Source: JANQPA01 sp964628385
GTDB lineage: Bacteria > Bacteroidota > Bacteroidia > Chitinophagales > Saprospiraceae
NCBI GenBank assembly: GCA_964628385.1
Contig: CAZVOD010000003.1
Coordinates: forward strand, 1 to 64,000
Length of the DNA stretch: 64,000 bases
Direction of reading: 5' to 3'
Positions 61,524 to 64,000 of the stretch are shown one piece after another. Made by a program: the position numbers and the translations under genes. The stretch's first letter is position 1. Each line of letters begins with the position of its first letter. A model generated the notes under the pieces. It saw only the letters and a list, made by a program, of their open reading frames with translations, was not told the DNA's origin and made no database searches.

Positions 61524-63488
61524 ATGAATAAGCAGTTTACGGTTTTACTAATTGCATTGATGTTTGTTCTTGCCGCTGCTAAAGCTCAGGAAGAAAGTGC
61601 TGTACTTTTCACGGTAGAAGGTAAGCCGGTAACCAGGTCTGAGTTTAATTATATCTATAAAAAAACAAATGGCAAAGAAGCGAATTTTTCAGAAGCTTCA
61701 CTTGAAGAATATCTGGACCTGTACATCAAGTTCAAATTAAAGGTTCAAAAAGCTGAGGACATGCAGCTTGATACTATTCCTTCTCTCAAAAAAGAATTGG
61801 AAGGTTATCGCCGTAAACTGGCAGACTCCTACCTGATAGATAAAGAGGTGACAGAAAAACTGACCAAAGAAGCCTACGAAAGGGCCAAACAGGATGTGGA
61901 AATCAGCCACATTCTCTTTAACATTCCGGCTACCGCCAGCAGTGAAGAAGCTCAGGAAATTTATAATAAGGCGCTGGGAGTGAGAAAAATGATTGGTAAA
62001 AAATCATTTGAGGAAGTCGCCAAAGAATTTTCTGACGACAAGTCTGTGAGTAAAAACGGAGGCTATATTGGTTTTATCAACGTTTTATTTCCCGATGGTT
62101 ACTACAACCTTGAAACGGCGGCCTACGAACTCCCTTTGAATACGCTTTCAGAGCCCATCCGTACTTCTGCCGGCTATCATATTCTCAAGGTACACAGCAG
62201 AAGACCTGCCAGAGGTGACATAGAAGTGGCTCATATTCTGATCCGTTCGGATAATTACGAAGGAGACCTAGCGAAGCAGAAGATCGATAGTATCTATCAA
62301 CTTTTGGAAGCTGAAGCTAATTTTGAAGAAATGGCCGAGCGTTATTCTGAAGACGGCCGCTCGGCATCAAAGGGAGGATACCTAGGCTTTTTTGGTATCA
62401 ATCAACTACAAACGGCTTTTGAGGAGGCGGCTTATACCATTCCGGAGGATGGTCAATACAGCAAACCCATACAAACGACTATTGGCTGGCATATTATAAA
62501 AAGAATTAGTAAGAGAAAGATACAACCCTATCAGATAGAAAAGAGTCGTTTACAGCAGCTGGTAAAAAAAGATGGCCGTCATGAGGAGGCCAAGCTGGCG
62601 ATGATAGAAAGGATTAAGAAGGAAGGAAATTTGAGGCTTTACGAAGATAAGATCAAAACGTTTGCTGATACCGTTGCCGATAATTTGCTTACCTTCAAGT
62701 GGAAGGCGCCCGCTGAAAAATCTTCAACCGTCATCATGGAGTTGGGTGATCGTTATCAGGTAACGCTGGGAGATTTTACTGATTACCTGGGTAGTGCCTC
62801 CAGAGATCGAATAAGAATGGGTAGAACAACGGAAATTCCAGCAGCTGTAAAGACTTTATTTGACCGATTTGTAGAGTCGGAAGTGATGAGATACGAAGAG
62901 ACACAACTGGAAAAAAAGTATCCTGAATTCAAATACCTGATGAATGAATACGAAGAAGGTATCTTGTTGTTTGAAGTAACAAAAATGGAAGTTTGGGATA
63001 AAGCCTCTCAGGATACTACCGGGCTGAAAGCTCACTACGAGCGGGTAAAGGACAAGTTCCGCTGGGATGAAAGAGCAAAAGCTGTGACCTACTACATATT
63101 ACCGGAAGCCAAGAATCAACTGCAAGAGATTAAAGCTTATATAGCTGATCACAACATGAAGGAGGTTTTGGAAAAATATAATATACCGGAAAAGAACCTG
63201 ATCAGAGCAGAGGAAAAAATGGCGGAAAAAACAAAGGATAATTTGTTTTTTAAAATGCCATGGGAAGAAAAAGCAATCTCTGAAATCGGTATTGATGGTA
63301 AGACTAAAAACTTTTTCTTCACCAAAATAGAAGAGATTATTCCTCCCACCACTAAAACGCTTGATGAAGCCAGGGGATACATCATTGCTGATTATCAGGA
63401 ATATCTGGAAAGAGAATGGATCAGGGAGCTCAGAAAGCAATACGATGTGGAAATCAACAAAAAGGTGTTCAAAAGTTTAATTCAGTAA
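61524..63488 (+). CDS. SurA/parvulin-type periplasmic peptidylprolyl isomerase
   Basis: This 654-aa secreted protein: signal peptide (MNKQFTVLLIALMFVLAAAKAQ), SurA_N-like region (about 25-115), then two parvulin PPIase domains, each with the IAHIL/ISHIL-F and GG-x-GFI/LGF patterns (about 125-225, DVEISHILFNIPA to AGYHILKVHS, and about 230-325, DIEVAHILIRS to IGWHIIKRIS), and a C-terminal helical domain. It should help fold or guide outer-membrane proteins such as the many barrels in this window. It is followed 80 bp later by another PPIase-like lipoprotein gene. Confidence 0.9.
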   Translation: MNKQFTVLLIALMFVLAAAKAQEESAVLFTVEGKPVTRSEFNYIYKKTNGKEANFSEASLEEYLDLYIKFKLKVQKAEDMQLDTIPSLKKELEGYRRKLADSYLIDKEVTEKLTKEAYERAKQDVEISHILFNIPATASSEEAQEIYNKALGVRKMIGKKSFEEVAKEFSDDKSVSKNGGYIGFINVLFPDGYYNLETAAYELPLNTLSEPIRTSAGYHILKVHSRRPARGDIEVAHILIRSDNYEGDLAKQKIDSIYQLLEAEANFEEMAERYSEDGRSASKGGYLGFFGINQLQTAFEEAAYTIPEDGQYSKPIQTTIGWHIIKRISKRKIQPYQIEKSRLQQLVKKDGRHEEAKLAMIERIKKEGNLRLYEDKIKTFADTVADNLLTFKWKAPAEKSSTVIMELGDRYQVTLGDFTDYLGSASRDRIRMGRTTEIPAAVKTLFDRFVESEVMRYEETQLEKKYPEFKYLMNEYEEGILLFEVTKMEVWDKASQDTTGLKAHYERVKDKFRWDERAKAVTYYILPEAKNQLQEIKAYIADHNMKEVLEKYNIPEKNLIRAEEKMAEKTKDNLFFKMPWEEKAISEIGIDGKTKNFFFTKIEEIIPPTTKTLDEARGYIIADYQEYLEREWIRELRKQYDVEINKKVFKSLIQ

Positions 63489-63568
63489 CATTAGACTGAT
63501 TTTAAAATTGAAGATGCTGAAAAGCAGTATTCACTTGATCGGCCTGAAAAAATTAATCGTCGCCTGCT

Positions 63569-64000
63569 ATGAAACGCTTTATATTTTTATCCATATTATT
63601 AGGGTTAGGTGTTATTGCTTGCCAGCCGGCTCCTGAAGCCTCCCAAGACAGAGTACTGGCTAAGGTTTACAATAAAACATTGTACCTTTCTGAATTAGAA
63701 GGAATGTTTCCAGAAAATACGAGTGCCCAGGATAGTACCTTGATCGTACAGGCCTACACTCAGCGTTGGGTGCGCGAAGCGTTGATCTTACACGAAGCGG
63801 AGCGCAACATTCCCAGTGACCTGAATATTGACAAACTGGTAAGAGACTACCGGGCTTCGCTTCTAAGACATAACTACGAAGAGGTGCTAGTCCGGGAAAA
63901 GTTGGATTCTACGATTAGCAAAGAGCAACTGGAAGCTTTTTATGAAGCCAATAAAAACCAGTATCAACTGGAAACCCCCATCATGCGTTGCCACTTTATA
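63569..64000 (+). CDS. Lipoprotein related to SurA/PPIase chaperones, partial at window end
   Basis: The first 144 codons of a gene cut by the window. It begins MKRFIFLSILLGLGVIACQ, a lipoprotein signal with Cys 18, and continues as a charged helical region (WVREALILHEAERNIPSDL, YEEVLVREKLDSTISKEQLEAFYEANKNQYQLETP) typical of SurA N-terminal domains. The next segment (MRCHFI) would be the start of a parvulin domain, not fully visible. It follows the PPIase gene and likely works with it. Confidence 0.75.
   Translation, partial: MKRFIFLSILLGLGVIACQPAPEASQDRVLAKVYNKTLYLSELEGMFPENTSAQDSTLIVQAYTQRWVREALILHEAERNIPSDLNIDKLVRDYRASLLRHNYEEVLVREKLDSTISKEQLEAFYEANKNQYQLETPIMRCHFI

Overview
The window (64 kb, with one 100-N assembly gap at 5141-5240) reads as chromosomal DNA of a marine-type member of the phylum Bacteroidota, most likely Saprospiria (Lewinella/Haliscomenobacter-like) or a close relative. 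The evidence is a SprA-type type IX secretion (T9SS) translocon gene next to ruvA, GldB, a T9SS C-terminal sorting domain protein, GLPGLI and NusG/UpxY-family proteins, a DUF3276 protein, an RprX/RprY-like two-component pair, and promoter boxes of the Bacteroidota form TAnnTTTG. The narrower placement is an impression from protein style and was not computed.

Region 1 (1-12522, all minus strand) is a surface polysaccharide locus. It opens at the right with a winged-helix/nucleotidyltransferase-like regulator whose promoter carries a palindrome. A broken L-2-hydroxyglutarate oxidase gene follows, then a full set for UDP-GlcNAc(3NAc)A synthesis (WbpE, WbpD, WbpA/TviB and WbpB-like) with a UpxY/NusG-like antiterminator inserted between the last two, RmlA, a UDP-glucuronate 4-epimerase, and the export control block: PHP-type tyrosine phosphatase, Wza-like lipoprotein and Wzc-like tyrosine autokinase. 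No flippase, polymerase or glycosyltransferase lies in the window, so the locus probably continues to the left.

Region 2 (12800-21500) holds a secreted T9SS-substrate protein, cobalamin-dependent methionine synthase (metH), and a plus-strand DUF2061-cysC-cysD-cysN cluster that makes APS/PAPS. Region 3 (21600-28400) is the most unusual part: two paralogous secreted Cys-motif peptides, each preceded by the same 63-bp leader, flank a GLPGLI protein and a large outer-membrane receptor-like barrel, with two small HTH proteins upstream and a divergent L-type lectin-OmpA fusion.

Region 4 (28500-36400, minus strand) has alpha-glucan phosphorylase, a Wzi-like barrel, a large secreted helical protein, a lipoprotein and a KpsF/KdsD isomerase. 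A 165-bp MITE has inserted between the last two. Region 5 (36600-48700) is mostly housekeeping: recQ, aroQ, rnpA, DUF3276, radC, a DUF937 protein, tatA, a 2-oxoglutarate/Fe(II)-type oxygenase, gldB, a PorT-like barrel, nadC and pyrD. Region 6 (48700-64000) has the two-component pair, a second MITE copy, sprA, ruvA, purD and two SurA/parvulin-type periplasmic folding proteins, the last cut by the window end.

Two themes run through the window: envelope biogenesis (polysaccharide, T9SS/gliding, periplasmic chaperones) and small accessory insertions (MITEs, the Cys-peptide locus, a tandem repeat at the assembly gap). No tRNA, rRNA, CRISPR array, prophage or intact transposase was recognised.
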